From: Leifsonia aquatica H1aii
GTDB lineage: Bacteria > Actinomycetota > Actinomycetes > Actinomycetales > Microbacteriaceae
NCBI RefSeq assembly: GCF_000633535.1
Contig: NZ_AYMR01000027.1
Location: 1-64,000, forward strand
Length of the DNA stretch: 64,000 bases
Direction: 5' to 3'
Below the pieces are notes generated by a model. It was not told where the DNA came from and did not search any database. It saw nothing but the letters and a program-made list of their open reading frames with translations. Position 1 is the first letter of the stretch; each line of letters begins with the position of its first letter. A program made the translations under genes and the position numbers. Shown here in pieces: positions 1 through 9,128 of the stretch.

Positions 1-29
1 ATGGGGGCAACGACGTGAACCTCGGGCGG
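1..29 (-). repeat. Partial copy of palindromic intergenic repeat (family A)
   Basis: The first 29 bases carry the arm CAACGACGTGAACCTCGGG. Its reverse complement matches the left arm of the two complete copies at 4005-4069 and 4651-4715, including the adjoining TTGC-CCAT stretch. The rest of this copy lies outside the window. It sits just upstream of the fructose operon. Confidence 0.7.
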
Positions 30-64
30 GCAGACTCGTGGGTTCGGAGGGCGGCGCCCTGAAA

Positions 65-84
65 GCAACACAATCGAATGTTGC
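65..84. promoter_or_regulatory. Probable FruR operator upstream of fruR-fruK-fruA
   Basis: GCAACA and TGTTGC form a perfect 6-bp inverted repeat separated by 8 bases. Two further TGTTG half-sites follow at 89-93 and 99-103. DeoR-family fructose repressors are generally autoregulatory and bind clustered repeats before their operon. That this is the site of the adjacent regulator is inferred from position and symmetry. Confidence 0.55.
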
Positions 85-136
85 TCTCTGTTGGTTCCTG
101 TTGTAAATTGTGGGAAACCAACGGAGGGGTCACCAC

Positions 137-922
137 GTGTATGCAACGGAGCGTCAGGGACTGATCGAGCGTCTTCTGCTCGATGAGGGCCGCGTCGCGG
201 TCGTCGACCTCTCGGTGCGTTTCGGCGTCACCACCGAGACCGTGCGCCGCGACCTGGACGCGCTCGAGCTGGCCGGCGCGCTGCGGCGGGTGCACGGCGG
301 CGCCGTCGCGGTCGGGCGGGGGAGCACCGCGGAGGCCAGCGTCGGCGAGCGCGCGACGCTCCACGCCGACACCAAGCAGCGGATCGCCGCCCGCGCCCTC
401 GACGTGCTGGGCGACCGGTTCCGCGGATCCCTCTACTTCGACGCCGGCACCACGACGGCCGCCGTCGCGGGCCTCCTCCCCGCGCGCCTGTCCGAGACCC
501 GCGGCGAGACCGAGGTGGTGACCCACTCCCTGACGCTCGCCCCGGCGCTCGCTGGAGCGGACGGCGTGGCGCTCACTGTCGTCGGCGGGCGCATCCGCGG
601 GGTCACCGCCGCGGCGGTGGGAGCCGCCACCGTGCGCTCGATCCAGTCCCTCCGCCCGGACATCGTCTTCGTCGGGACCAACGGCGTCTCGGCCGGGTTC
701 GGCCTGAGCACGCCCGACCCCGAGGAGGCCGCGGTCAAGGAGGCCATCGTGCGGGCGGCCCGACGCGTGGTCGTCGTCGCCGACTCCAGCAAGTTCCAGC
801 AGGAGTCGCTGGTCTCGTTCGCCGGGCTGACCGCCGTCGACCTCCTGGTCACGGACCGGGCACCGGAGGGGGAGCTCGCTGCGGCGCTCGCCGATGCCGA
901 CGTCGAGGTGTGGACGGCATGA
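137..922 (+). CDS. fruR: DeoR-family transcriptional regulator of the fructose operon
   Basis: A 261-residue DeoR/GlpR-type repressor. An N-terminal winged helix-turn-helix (about residues 5-58, with the family signature VSVRFGVTTETVRRDL-like stretch) is followed by a DeoR sugar-phosphate effector domain containing the DAGTTT and FVGTNG motifs. I prefer GTG 137, because GGAGGG at 123-128 is correctly spaced before it; an in-frame GTG at 110 is possible but lacks a ribosome site. It overlaps fruK by ATGA, so the repressor leads the operon it presumably controls in response to fructose-1-phosphate. Confidence 0.88.
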   Translation: MYATERQGLIERLLLDEGRVAVVDLSVRFGVTTETVRRDLDALELAGALRRVHGGAVAVGRGSTAEASVGERATLHADTKQRIAARALDVLGDRFRGSLYFDAGTTTAAVAGLLPARLSETRGETEVVTHSLTLAPALAGADGVALTVVGGRIRGVTAAAVGAATVRSIQSLRPDIVFVGTNGVSAGFGLSTPDPEEAAVKEAIVRAARRVVVVADSSKFQQESLVSFAGLTAVDLLVTDRAPEGELAAALADADVEVWTA

Positions 923-1866
923 TCGTCACGCTCACGGCCAACCCGTCCCTCGACCGGGCGGTCACCCTCGGCGCACCGCTCCAGCCCGGCGCGGTGCAGG
1001 GAGCCGTCGCCGCGCGGGAGGATGCGGGCGGGAAGGGCATAAACGTCGCGCGAGTCGTGGCGACCGCGGGCATCCCGGCGCTCGCGGTGCTCCCGCTCGC
1101 GGCGGACGATCCCTTCGGAGTGGCGCTGCAGGCCACCGGCGTGCCGACGCGCCGCGTCCCGATCCGTGGGCACGCCCGCGCAAACCTCACCATCACCGAC
1201 CCGTCCGGGGTCACCACCAAGCTGAACCTGCCCGGCGCCGTGCTCGAGCCGGCGGATGCCGCTGCGCTGGTCGCGGCCGTCGTCGAGGCCTGTGCCGGCG
1301 CGCGCTGGCTGGTCCTCGCCGGGTCGCTGCCGCCGGGCGCGCCGGACGACTTCTACGTCACCGTCGTCCACGCCGTGCGCGAGCGGTGGCGGGAGGCGGC
1401 GCCGAAGGTCGCCGTCGACAGCTCGGGGGAGGCGCTGCGGGCCGCCGCGCTCCAGGCGCATCCCGACCTCATCAAGCCCAACGAGGACGAGCTCGCCGAC
1501 CTGGCGGGGGTCGCCTTCGACGACGATGATCTGCCGCAGGCGGTGTCCGAGGTCGCGCGCACGCTCGTCCCGGACCGCGTCGGCGCGGCGCTCGTCACGC
1601 TGGGCGCCCGTGGCTCGGTGCTCGTCACCGCCGACGGCGCGTACGCGGCGGAGGCGCCCCGCATCCACGTACGGAGCACGGTCGGCGCAGGCGACAGCGC
1701 GCTGGCGGGCTACCTGCTCGCCGATGTCGCGGGCGCGCCCCCGGCGGACCGGCTGGTGAGCGCGATCCGCTACGGCTCCGCCGCCGCGACCCTGCCGGGC
1801 ACCCAGCCGCCCCGCCCCACCGATCTGCCCGGCGACGACATCCGCGTCGCCGCGCTCCAGCCCTGA
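919..1866 (+). CDS. fruK: 1-phosphofructokinase
   Basis: PfkB-family sugar kinase of 315 residues that phosphorylates fructose-1-phosphate to fructose-1,6-bisphosphate. It shows the family signatures GGKGINVARV near residue 38 and the C-terminal STVGAGDSALAGY with the catalytic Asp. The start ATG overlaps the fruR stop (ATGA), indicating translational coupling. fruA follows 32 bases later. A nearby upstream GTG at 910 is in frame, but the overlapping ATG fits the usual family N-terminus MIVTLTANPS. Confidence 0.93.
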   Translation: MIVTLTANPSLDRAVTLGAPLQPGAVQGAVAAREDAGGKGINVARVVATAGIPALAVLPLAADDPFGVALQATGVPTRRVPIRGHARANLTITDPSGVTTKLNLPGAVLEPADAAALVAAVVEACAGARWLVLAGSLPPGAPDDFYVTVVHAVRERWREAAPKVAVDSSGEALRAAALQAHPDLIKPNEDELADLAGVAFDDDDLPQAVSEVARTLVPDRVGAALVTLGARGSVLVTADGAYAAEAPRIHVRSTVGAGDSALAGYLLADVAGAPPADRLVSAIRYGSAAATLPGTQPPRPTDLPGDDIRVAALQP

Positions 1867-1898
1867 ACCACGACATCCGATCCACCCTGGAGGCACCT

Positions 1899-3980
1899 GT
1901 GTCATCGAAGACCATCACTCCCCGGCTCGTCGGGCTCGACCTCGCGGTCGGCGCCGACAAGAGCGCCGTCATCCGCGAGCTCGCCGGCCGCGTCGTCGCC
2001 GAGGGCCGCGCGACCGACGCCGACGCCCTGTTCGAGGACGCCTGGGCGCGCGAGCAGAAGGACGAGACCGGCCTGCCCGGCGGCATCGCCATCCCGCACG
2101 CGAAGAGCGCCGCGGTGACCGTGCCCTCGCTCGCGTTCGCGCGGCTGAAGCCGGGCGTCGACTTCGGTGCGACCGACGGGCCTGCCGACCTCGTCTTCCT
2201 CATCGCCGCCCCCGCGGACGCTGCCGAGGCGCACCTGGCCGTGCTCTCGAAGCTCGCCAGGAGCCTGATGCTCGACGAGTTCACCGCGGGCCTGCGCGCG
2301 GCGACGTCGGCGGAGGAGGTCGTCGCGCTCGTGGACGAGGCGATCGGCGAGTCCGAGGCCGGGGCCGCAGCTGAGCCCGCACCGGCCGACTCCGAGGCCC
2401 CGACGTCCGGAGCGGCCACCCCGCCGGGCCTCCTCGTCGACGGCCGCCCCGCCCGCATCGTCGCCGTCACCTCCTGCGCCACCGGCATCGCCCACACCTT
2501 CATGGCGGCGGACGCCCTGACCGCGGCCGGGAAGAGCGCCGGCATCGACCTCGTCGTCGAGCCGCAGGGATCGAGCGGCTACCAGGCCCTGCCGCAGAGC
2601 GTCATCGACGCGGCAGACGCGGTCATCTTCGCCAACGACGTGGACGTGCGCGAGGAGGCCCGGTTCGCCGGAAAGCCCGTCGTGCGCACCGGCGTGAAGA
2701 GCGGCATCGAGAAGCCGCGCGAGCTGATCGCGGAGGCGGTCGCCGTCGCGGCGGACCCGAACGGCGCGCGCGTCTCCGCGAGCACCGGATCCGCGCAGGC
2801 AGCCGCGCCGCAGGACGCGTCGTGGGGGCGCAAGATCCAGCGCATCCTGCTCACCGGCGTCAGCTACATGATCCCGTTCGTCGCCGGCGGCGGCCTCCTC
2901 ATCGCCATCAGCTTCCTGCCCTTCCTGGGCGGGTACGGCATCGCGCTCGCGCATGGCACCGACGGCGTGAACAACGCGGTGTACACGCTGCAGCACTACG
3001 CCATCTGGAACCTGCCGCCCGAGGGTCTCGGCTACTACCTGGGCGCGATCGCGTTCGAGATCGGGAGTGTGAGCCTCGGCTTCCTGGTGCCCGCGCTCGC
3101 CGGCTACATCGCGTTCGCCATCGCCGACCGCCCCGGCATCGCGCCCGGTTTCGTCGCCGGTGCGATCGCAGTCTTCATGAACGCCGGCTTCCTCGGTGGC
3201 CTGATCGGCGGTCTCCTCGCCGGATTCGCCGCGTGGCTCATCGGTCGGCCCGCGGTGCCGCGCTGGCTGCGCGGCCTGATGCCGGTCGTGATCATCCCGC
3301 TCGGCGCTTCGATCATCGCCTCCGGGTTGATGCTCCTGATCCTCGGGGCGCCGATCGCCTGGCTCATGACGCAGCTCACCGGGTTCCTGAACGGCCTGAG
3401 CGGTGCGGGAGCCATCGTGCTCGGCGTGATCCTCGGCCTGATGATGTGCTTCGACCTCGGCGGTCCGGTCAACAAGGTCGCCTATGCCTTCGCGGTCGCC
3501 GGGCTCGCGCAGCAGACGGATGCCAGTTTCCAGATCATGGCGGCCGTCATGATCGCCGGGATGGTGCCGCCGCTCGGCATGGCGCTCGCCTCCACCGTGC
3601 TCTACCGGCGCGGCTTCACCCAGGTCGAGCGGGAGAACGGCGCGGCTGCCTGGCTGCTCGGGGCCTCCTTCATCTCCGAGGGCGCCATCCCCTTCGCGGC
3701 CGCCGACCCGCTGCGCGTGATCCCGGCGAACCTGGTGGGCGGCGCGGTCGCCGGCGGTCTGGCGATGGCGTTCGGCGTCGAGTCCCGCGCCCCGCACGGC
3801 GGAGTGTTCGTCTTCTTCGCCATCGACCCGATCTGGGGATTCCTCCTGGCGCTCGCCGCGGGGACGGTCGTCACCGCACTGGTCGTCGTGGCCCTCAAGC
3901 GGTTCGCCGCCCCGAAGCGCGCTGCGGCGATCGCCGCCGAGAACGCGGCCGACGCCGCGGACGAGCCCGCCTTCGTCTGA
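1899..3980 (+). CDS. fruA: PTS fructose-specific EIIABC transporter
   Basis: A 693-residue permease that imports fructose and phosphorylates it at C1. Domain order is EIIA (residues 1-145, phospho-His about 67 in GIAIPHAKS), an Ala/Glu/Pro linker, EIIB (about 185-285, phospho-Cys about 193 in VTSCATGIAHT) and a multi-span EIIC domain (about 310-660). The GTG start has GGAGG at 1888-1892. It is the last gene of the fru operon; no HPr gene accompanies it here. The downstream palindromic repeat may end the transcript. Confidence 0.93.
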   Translation: MSSKTITPRLVGLDLAVGADKSAVIRELAGRVVAEGRATDADALFEDAWAREQKDETGLPGGIAIPHAKSAAVTVPSLAFARLKPGVDFGATDGPADLVFLIAAPADAAEAHLAVLSKLARSLMLDEFTAGLRAATSAEEVVALVDEAIGESEAGAAAEPAPADSEAPTSGAATPPGLLVDGRPARIVAVTSCATGIAHTFMAADALTAAGKSAGIDLVVEPQGSSGYQALPQSVIDAADAVIFANDVDVREEARFAGKPVVRTGVKSGIEKPRELIAEAVAVAADPNGARVSASTGSAQAAAPQDASWGRKIQRILLTGVSYMIPFVAGGGLLIAISFLPFLGGYGIALAHGTDGVNNAVYTLQHYAIWNLPPEGLGYYLGAIAFEIGSVSLGFLVPALAGYIAFAIADRPGIAPGFVAGAIAVFMNAGFLGGLIGGLLAGFAAWLIGRPAVPRWLRGLMPVVIIPLGASIIASGLMLLILGAPIAWLMTQLTGFLNGLSGAGAIVLGVILGLMMCFDLGGPVNKVAYAFAVAGLAQQTDASFQIMAAVMIAGMVPPLGMALASTVLYRRGFTQVERENGAAAWLLGASFISEGAIPFAAADPLRVIPANLVGGAVAGGLAMAFGVESRAPHGGVFVFFAIDPIWGFLLALAAGTVVTALVVVALKRFAAPKRAAAIAAENAADAADEPAFV

Positions 3981-4004
3981 CCGCCCGCCGTCCCGGCGCC
4001 CCCT

Positions 4005-4069
4005 CCGTCGAGGTTCACGTCGTTGCGCTCATTCCGCCGGAATGACGACCACAACGTGAACCTCGACGG
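4005..4069. repeat. Palindromic intergenic repeat, family A, complete copy
   Basis: Sixteen-base outer arms (CCGTCGAGGTTCACGT and its complement) enclose a second perfect inverted repeat, CATTCC-GCC-GGAATG at 4030-4044. The nested design and its recurrence at 1-29 and 4651-4715 mark it as a dispersed repeat rather than only a terminator. It follows the fruA stop and could also fold as an RNA hairpin. Confidence 0.8.
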
Positions 4070-4155
4070 ATCGGAATGCCAGGCATCCGGAATCGGGAGG
4101 GGACTCCCGGCCTCGATGCTTAGGGTGCTGGTATGCACGACAGGGGGAAGCGCCC

Positions 4156-4647
4156 GTGAGCCGGCGGCCGCGGCCGGACGGTGCGCGCCGGTTTCCGATC
4201 GCCGTCTCGATCGGCCTCGCCGTGGTCGCCCTGTCCGGGGCCGGCTATCTCATCCACCTCGGCTTCAGCGCGGGTGACGATGGCGTGGTCGAGAGCGGCG
4301 GAGCGCCTCCGTCGGGGAGCGCGGCGCGGGCGGTCCCCGCGCTGCTGCGGGCCCTCGAGGCCGGCGATCGACAGGCCGTGGACCGGCTGGTGCCGGGATC
4401 GCCGTCGGTGGACGTCGACGAGATCATGGCCGAGTGCCTCGGGCAGCAGGGAGCGGGCCATCCCGCGCACCTGAGCGACGGCGACGGACCGCAGGCGGTC
4501 CTCGTCGTCGCCAGCGGTCAGCCCGCGTACACCGTGCCCCGCGCCGGCTCGTGCAGCTGGTGGATGTACTGGGACCAGCGCCACCGGTCGTGGACGATCG
4601 CCGCCGTCGTCGGCAGCCCCCAACCCGAGGCGCCGACCACCCCCTGA
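4156..4647 (+). CDS. Small membrane-anchored protein of unknown function
   Basis: A 163-residue protein with a basic N-terminus, one membrane segment (about residues 13-36) and an extracytoplasmic domain ending in SCSWWMYWDQ-type aromatic residues. The GTG start has GGGGGA at about 4142-4147. I do not recognise the domain; size and the acidic helical stretch at 55-75 recall small secreted NTF2-like or DUF domains, but that is weak. The gene is bracketed by two copies of repeat family A and has no operon partner. Confidence 0.6.
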   Translation: MSRRPRPDGARRFPIAVSIGLAVVALSGAGYLIHLGFSAGDDGVVESGGAPPSGSAARAVPALLRALEAGDRQAVDRLVPGSPSVDVDEIMAECLGQQGAGHPAHLSDGDGPQAVLVVASGQPAYTVPRAGSCSWWMYWDQRHRSWTIAAVVGSPQPEAPTTP

Positions 4648-4650
4648 CGA

Positions 4651-4715
4651 CCGTCGAGGTTCACGTCGTTGCGCCCATTCGCGCCGAATGGTGACCACTT
4701 CGTGAACTTCGGCGG
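4651..4715. repeat. Palindromic intergenic repeat, family A, second complete copy
   Basis: Its left arm is identical over at least 20 bases to the copy at 4005-4069. It has its own inner palindrome CCATTC-GCGCC-GAATGG-like core at 4675-4691. The right arm (GTGAACTTCGGCGG) has diverged. The two copies face the same way and flank the gene at 4156-4647. Confidence 0.78.
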
Positions 4716-4735
4716 TGTGAGAGTCGGGCGGATAT

Positions 4736-4761
4736 ATAGTTAATGCATATAAATCAACTAT
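4736..4761. promoter_or_regulatory. Probable MarR operator/promoter of efflux operon
   Basis: ATAGTTAAT and ATCAACTAT form an inverted repeat with one mismatch across 8 bases, in an AT-rich island that also contains TATATA. It lies about 20 bases before the likely GTG start of the transporter and covers an in-frame ATG at 4743, which argues against that ATG as the start. The cotranscribed MarR regulator is the likely ligand. Confidence 0.6.
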
Positions 4762-4781
4762 CGTCTCGTCAGGAAAACCCC

Positions 4782-6524
4782 GTGGCCCGCACCGGCATCT
4801 TCACCAAAGACCACCCGCACTACAAGTGGGTGGCGCTCTCGAACACCACGCTCGGCATGCTCATGGCGACGATCAATTCGTCGATCGTCATCATCTCGCT
4901 GCCCGCGATCTTCACCGGCATCAAGCTGAACCCGCTCGAGCCGGGCAACGTCTCCTACCTCCTCTGGATGCTGATGGGCTACATGCTCGTCACCGCGGTG
5001 CTCGTCGTGATGTTCGGCCGGATGGGCGACCAGTACGGGCGCGTGCGCATCTACAACCTGGGCTTCGTGATCTTCACGATCGCCGCCATCGCCCTCTGCC
5101 TCGACCCCTTCACCGGCGGGCCGGGGGCCATGTGGCTGATCGCGTGGCGTTTCGTGCAGGGCATCGGCGGTGCGATGCTGTTCGCCAACTCGACGGCCAT
5201 CCTGACCGACGCCTTCCCGGCGAACAAGCGCGGCTTCGCGCTGGGCCTCAACCAGGTGGCCGCCATCGCGGGATCGTTCATCGGCCTCATCCTGGGCGGC
5301 GTGCTCGCCGAGATCGACTGGCGCATGGTGTTCTTCGTGTCGGTGCCGTTCGGCATCATCGGGACGATCTGGTCGATCAAGTCGCTCCACGAGGTGGGTC
5401 AGAAGAATCCGGGCAGGATCGACTGGCTCGGCAACGCGACCTTCGGCGTCGGACTCATCGCCCTGCTGACCGGCATCACCTACGGCATCCAGCCCTACGG
5501 CGGCAGCAGCCAGGGCTGGGGCAACCCGTGGGTGCTCGGCTCGATCATCGGCGGCCTCGTGCTCCTGGCGGCGTTCGTCTTCGTAGAGCTAAAGGTGCCC
5601 GCGCCGATGTTCGACATGCGGCTGTTCCGGATCCGGCCGTTCTCGGCGGGGATCTTCGCCGGGTTCCTGGCGGCCATCGGGCGCGGCGGCCTCCAGTTCA
5701 TGCTGATCATCTGGCTGCAGGGGATCTGGTTGCCGCTGCACGGGTACAGCTACGAGTCCACGCCGCTCTGGGCCGGCATCTACATGCTTCCGATCACGAT
5801 CGGCTTCCTCATCGCCGGGCCGATCTCGGGCGCCCTCTCGGACCGGTTCGGTTCGCGCGGTTTCGCCACCGTCGGTCTGCTGCTCGTCGCGGCCACATTC
5901 GTCGGGATGCTGCTGATCCCGGTGAACTTCGAGTACTGGCAGTTCGCCCTGCTCACCGGTCTCAACGGCATCGGCTCTGGACTCTTCTCGTCGCCGAACC
6001 GCACGGCGATCATGAACAGCGTGCCGCCGAACGAGCGCGGCGCCGCCTCGGGCATGGCCGGAGCCGCGCTCAACGCGGGCAGCTCCCTCTCGATCGGCAT
6101 CTTCTTCTCCCTGATGATCGCCGGCCTCTCGGTGGCACTGCCGACCGCGCTGACCCAGGGGCTGACGACGCACGGCGTGCCGCAGACCGTGGCGGCGCAG
6201 ATCGGCAACACCCCGCCGGTCGGCAGCCTGTTCGCCGCCTTCCTGGGCTACAACCCGATCCAGAGCCTCCTCGCACCGACCGGGCTGCTCAGCAGTCCGC
6301 ACGTGGATGCGGCCACGCTGACGGGCAAGGAGTTCTTCCCCCAGCTGATCTCCGGACCGTTCCACGACGGCCTCGTCATCGTCTTCATCGCCGCGGCGAT
6401 CATGAGCGTCATCGGCGCCATCGCCTCGTTCGCGGGCGGAGCCAAGTATGTTCATGGGGAGGGGATCGCGTCCGAGCGATCCACTAGCGACGAAGGCGAG
6501 GATGTGAGTGCAGCCCGAGCGTGA
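4782..6524 (+). CDS. DHA2-family (EmrB/QacA) drug efflux transporter
   Basis: A 580-residue major facilitator of the 14-helix drug:proton antiporter type. It carries motif A ([11 protein letters not shown]) after the second helix and the motif-C-like [19 protein letters not shown] region. GTG 4782 is preferred because AGGA lies 7 bases upstream, whereas ATG 4743 falls in the operator. The stop overlaps the MarR gene by 17 bases. The substrate is unknown; pairing with a MarR regulator suggests xenobiotic or phenolic export. Confidence 0.85.
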   Translation: MARTGIFTKDHPHYKWVALSNTTLGMLMATINSSIVIISLPAIFTGIKLNPLEPGNVSYLLWMLMGYMLVTAVLVVMFGRMGDQYGRVRIYNLGFVIFTIAAIALCLDPFTGGPGAMWLIAWRFVQGIGGAMLFANSTAILTDAFPANKRGFALGLNQVAAIAGSFIGLILGGVLAEIDWRMVFFVSVPFGIIGTIWSIKSLHEVGQKNPGRIDWLGNATFGVGLIALLTGITYGIQPYGGSSQGWGNPWVLGSIIGGLVLLAAFVFVELKVPAPMFDMRLFRIRPFSAGIFAGFLAAIGRGGLQFMLIIWLQGIWLPLHGYSYESTPLWAGIYMLPITIGFLIAGPISGALSDRFGSRGFATVGLLLVAATFVGMLLIPVNFEYWQFALLTGLNGIGSGLFSSPNRTAIMNSVPPNERGAASGMAGAALNAGSSLSIGIFFSLMIAGLSVALPTALTQGLTTHGVPQTVAAQIGNTPPVGSLFAAFLGYNPIQSLLAPTGLLSSPHVDAATLTGKEFFPQLISGPFHDGLVIVFIAAAIMSVIGAIASFAGGAKYVHGEGIASERSTSDEGEDVSAARA

Positions 6525-6981
6525 CGAGACGCACGAACCCGGCCGCGACGATGTGGCCGGGCGGCTCGCGCTCGCCGCAGGACGGCTCAACCGCCGCATC
6601 CGCTCGGCGACCGGCGGCCTCAGCCACGGCCAGCTGTCCGCCCTGTCGACGATCGTCCGCACCGGGCCGCTGCGCCCCAGCGAGGTCGCCACGGTCGAGA
6701 GCGTCGCCGCCCCGACGGTGACCCGCCTGGTCTCCGAGCTGGAGGCACGCGGACTGGTGGAGCGCACCCCGGACCCGGACGACGGCCGCTCCTTCTTCGT
6801 CTCCGGCACCGACGCGGGGATCGAGCTGCTGCTGGAGGCCCGGTCCGACCGGGCGCGCGCCGTCGCGCGCATCCTCGACGGGCTCGACCCGGAGCAGGTG
6901 GATGCCCTCCGCGCCGCCCTTCCCGCTCTGGAGCAGGCGGCGAGCATCGCCCGGCCCGACCCCGCGTCGCCCGCGCGCTGA
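6508..6981 (+). CDS. MarR-family transcriptional regulator
   Basis: A 157-residue winged-helix protein: the recognition region is [29 protein letters not shown], followed by the [11 protein letters not shown] wing and a C-terminal dimerisation helix. It begins inside the end of the transporter gene (GTG 6508, with AGGCGAGG just upstream), so it is coupled to the pump. The usual logic is release from the operator at 4736-4761 when the pump substrate binds. Confidence 0.85.
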   Translation: MQPERDETHEPGRDDVAGRLALAAGRLNRRIRSATGGLSHGQLSALSTIVRTGPLRPSEVATVESVAAPTVTRLVSELEARGLVERTPDPDDGRSFFVSGTDAGIELLLEARSDRARAVARILDGLDPEQVDALRAALPALEQAASIARPDPASPAR

Positions 6982-7101
6982 CCGATCCGCCGTTTCCCCG
7001 TCACCGCGGGGCGCGGTCCGCGTCTCTCAAGCATGAGGCGCCGGTACTGCTCCGGCTCGCCCCTCGCGAGGGCGCCTCGCACCCCCGCCGAGGAGACGCG
7101 C

Positions 7102-7611
7102 ATGAGCATCGACACCACCGACGACGACCACCACCTCGACGCGCAGCGCGGCGCGCCCGGGGAGGCGGCCGATGATTCCGCGATCCGGCGCCTCGACGCG
7201 CAACTCGACCGTTTGCGGCAGGCGCTCGCCGCGCCGTCGCCGGGTGTCGGAGCACCTCGGAGCCTGGCGGTCGAGCTGCTGGCGGTGGACGGCGCCGGAC
7301 CGATCCGGTACGCCGCCGTGCGCGTGACGGACACGGCCCTGCCGCACCCGGAGGGCCCGGCCCGGGCGGCCTGGCGTCTCTCCACCATCACGATCACCGG
7401 GCTCGACCCGGTCGGCCTGCGCTTCGTCCGCGTGCCGCCCGCGGCTGCCGAGGGGATCCTCGCCCGGCTCGGCGAGCCCGGTCGCCGTGCGCGCCGCATG
7501 CCCTCTGCGACCTGCGCGGCGGTGCACATGCTGCTCCGCGACGAGCACGGGTGCGTGCGGCCGCGCCCCGACCAGGGACGGGGCCGGGGGAGCGAGGCGG
7601 CGACCCGGTGA
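7102..7611 (+). CDS. Hypothetical protein
   Basis: A 169-residue protein starting at ATG 7102 with AGGAGA just upstream. It has an acidic N-terminus (residues 2-35), no membrane segment, and an alternating hydrophobic central part consistent with a small alpha/beta domain. I do not recognise it. An in-frame start at 7033 exists but lacks a ribosome site. Reading frames on the opposite strand are also open, so existence is likely rather than certain. Confidence 0.5.
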   Translation: MSIDTTDDDHHLDAQRGAPGEAADDSAIRRLDAQLDRLRQALAAPSPGVGAPRSLAVELLAVDGAGPIRYAAVRVTDTALPHPEGPARAAWRLSTITITGLDPVGLRFVRVPPAAAEGILARLGEPGRRARRMPSATCAAVHMLLRDEHGCVRPRPDQGRGRGSEAATR

Positions 7612-7688
7612 GACCCCCGCCTCCGGGCCGCCGCCGTAACCGGGGATGCAGTACTGCCGCCCGGCTCGACCGGTCCGGCCTGCCGTCC

Positions 7689-7704
7689 GGTTAGTGCACT
7701 AACC
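7689..7704. promoter_or_regulatory. Perfect 16-bp palindrome, orphan operator-like site
   Basis: GGTTAGTGCACTAACC is a perfect palindrome of the size and style bound by TetR or MarR repressors. It lies between two convergent genes (ending at 7611 and 7755), where no promoter is expected, and no repressor gene is adjacent. It may be the remnant of a deleted regulator/transporter pair or control an unrecognised transcript. Confidence 0.5.
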
Positions 7705-7754
7705 AACGTACGGGAGCAGAGCGGTCTGTCAAGGGGGTGGAACGGTTCCGTGCG

Positions 7755-9128
7755 TCAGATCGTCAGGACGCTGATCCGGTCCTTGCCGGAGTCCTTGGAC
7801 TGGTACATCGCCGTGTCGGCGAACCGGAAGATCTCGGCGGTCGACAGCGGCTCCCGGCCGGCAGGACGATACACCGCGACGCCGATGCTGGCACTGATCG
7901 AGCGCTCGTCCGCGATACCGGCCAGTGGCCGCCGGACCGCCTCCCTCGCCCGCTCCGCGATCACGGTCGCCGCCTCCTCGTCGATGCCCTCGCAGACGAT
8001 CAGGAACTCGTCGCCGCCGAACCGGCCCACCAGGTCGGCCTGACGGATGGTCCCGTTCAGCCGCGAGGCGACCTCGCGCAGCACGGCGTCCCCCGTGCTG
8101 TGGTCGAAGAGGTCGTTGATCTCCTTGAACCCGTCGAGGTCGACGAAGATCATCGCGATCGGCGTGCGCTCCGCGGTCGCGGTCGCGAGCGCCTCGGCCA
8201 GACGTGACCGCAGAAGCGTGCGGTTCGCGAGCCCGGTGAGCGGGTCGTGCAGGGCGTACGCCTCCAGCTGCGCCTGCAGCCGGATGCGGCGGAGCACCTG
8301 CGCGGCCTGCCGGACCAGAGCGTAGGAGAGGTCGGCCTGGATGCCGTCCACCCCGCGCGCCCGGCCGAAGCTGCAGGTGACCGCGCCGATGACGGCGTCG
8401 CCGTCCATGAGGGGGATGATCGTCAGCTCGGCCACCCGGGCCTCGTCGAGCGCCACGGCGAGGGCGGCGTCCTCCTCCTCGTCGGTGCGCAGCAGCAGGA
8501 GGCGTTCGTCCAGGGTGCGGGTCGCGAGCAGCGCGTGCAGGTCGATCGGCTCGGTGCCCCCCGCTAGGAGGAAGCCATCGCCTCCCGCCAGGTGCACGGC
8601 GGCGCTCGCAGCGGAGAAGGCACGGCGGACGCTCTCGGCCAGCGTCTCCGCCAGCTGCTGTTCGGTCTCGCAGCCGACGAACGCGGCCGACGCCTCCTGC
8701 AGCATCCGGGTGCGCTCCTCCGACTCCTCCGCGGCCCGGCGGGCGGTGAGGAGCTGGCGCTCCCAGTCCTCGCGGCGCGAGGCGTCGAAGACGGCGATGT
8801 CGATGCGCTCGATCGCGCCGCCGGCATCGGTCACGGTCGTGGAGTTCATCAGGGCCGGCATCCGGGTGCCATCGGCGGTGACCACGGTGAGCGCCACCTC
8901 GTGCACGGCGCCCTCGAGCCGCAGCGTCGGAAGCTGGCGTGTCTCGTAGAAGATCCGGCTCCCCGGGTCGAGCAGTTCGGCGAACAGGCGGCCGGTGAGA
9001 GCGTCCTGGCTGTACCCCGTCCACGCCGACAGCGCTGCGTTGGAGTGGGTGATCCGCCCGTCGGCGTCGGTCGTGAGCAGACCGCAGGGCGCCGCGTCGT
9101 AGAGGGCGGCGGGGTCGTCCGCCGTCAT
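7755..9128 (-). CDS. PAS-GAF-GGDEF diguanylate cyclase
   Basis: A 457-residue predicted cytoplasmic sensor. A PAS domain occupies about residues 8-120 and has the FYETRQLPTL loop. A short helix leads to a GAF-like domain (about 150-285), then a GGDEF domain with the intact active site GGDEF near residue 370. An RQAD motif five residues upstream fits the RxxD product-inhibition site. It should make cyclic-di-GMP from GTP. Its ATG overlaps the stop of the hydrolase gene by four bases (ATGA), so both are made together. Confidence 0.9.
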   Translation of the reverse strand: MTADDPAALYDAAPCGLLTTDADGRITHSNAALSAWTGYSQDALTGRLFAELLDPGSRIFYETRQLPTLRLEGAVHEVALTVVTADGTRMPALMNSTTVTDAGGAIERIDIAVFDASRREDWERQLLTARRAAEESEERTRMLQEASAAFVGCETEQQLAETLAESVRRAFSAASAAVHLAGGDGFLLAGGTEPIDLHALLATRTLDERLLLLRTDEEEDAALAVALDEARVAELTIIPLMDGDAVIGAVTCSFGRARGVDGIQADLSYALVRQAAQVLRRIRLQAQLEAYALHDPLTGLANRTLLRSRLAEALATATAERTPIAMIFVDLDGFKEINDLFDHSTGDAVLREVASRLNGTIRQADLVGRFGGDEFLIVCEGIDEEAATVIAERAREAVRRPLAGIADERSISASIGVAVYRPAGREPLSTAEIFRFADTAMYQSKDSGKDRISVLTI

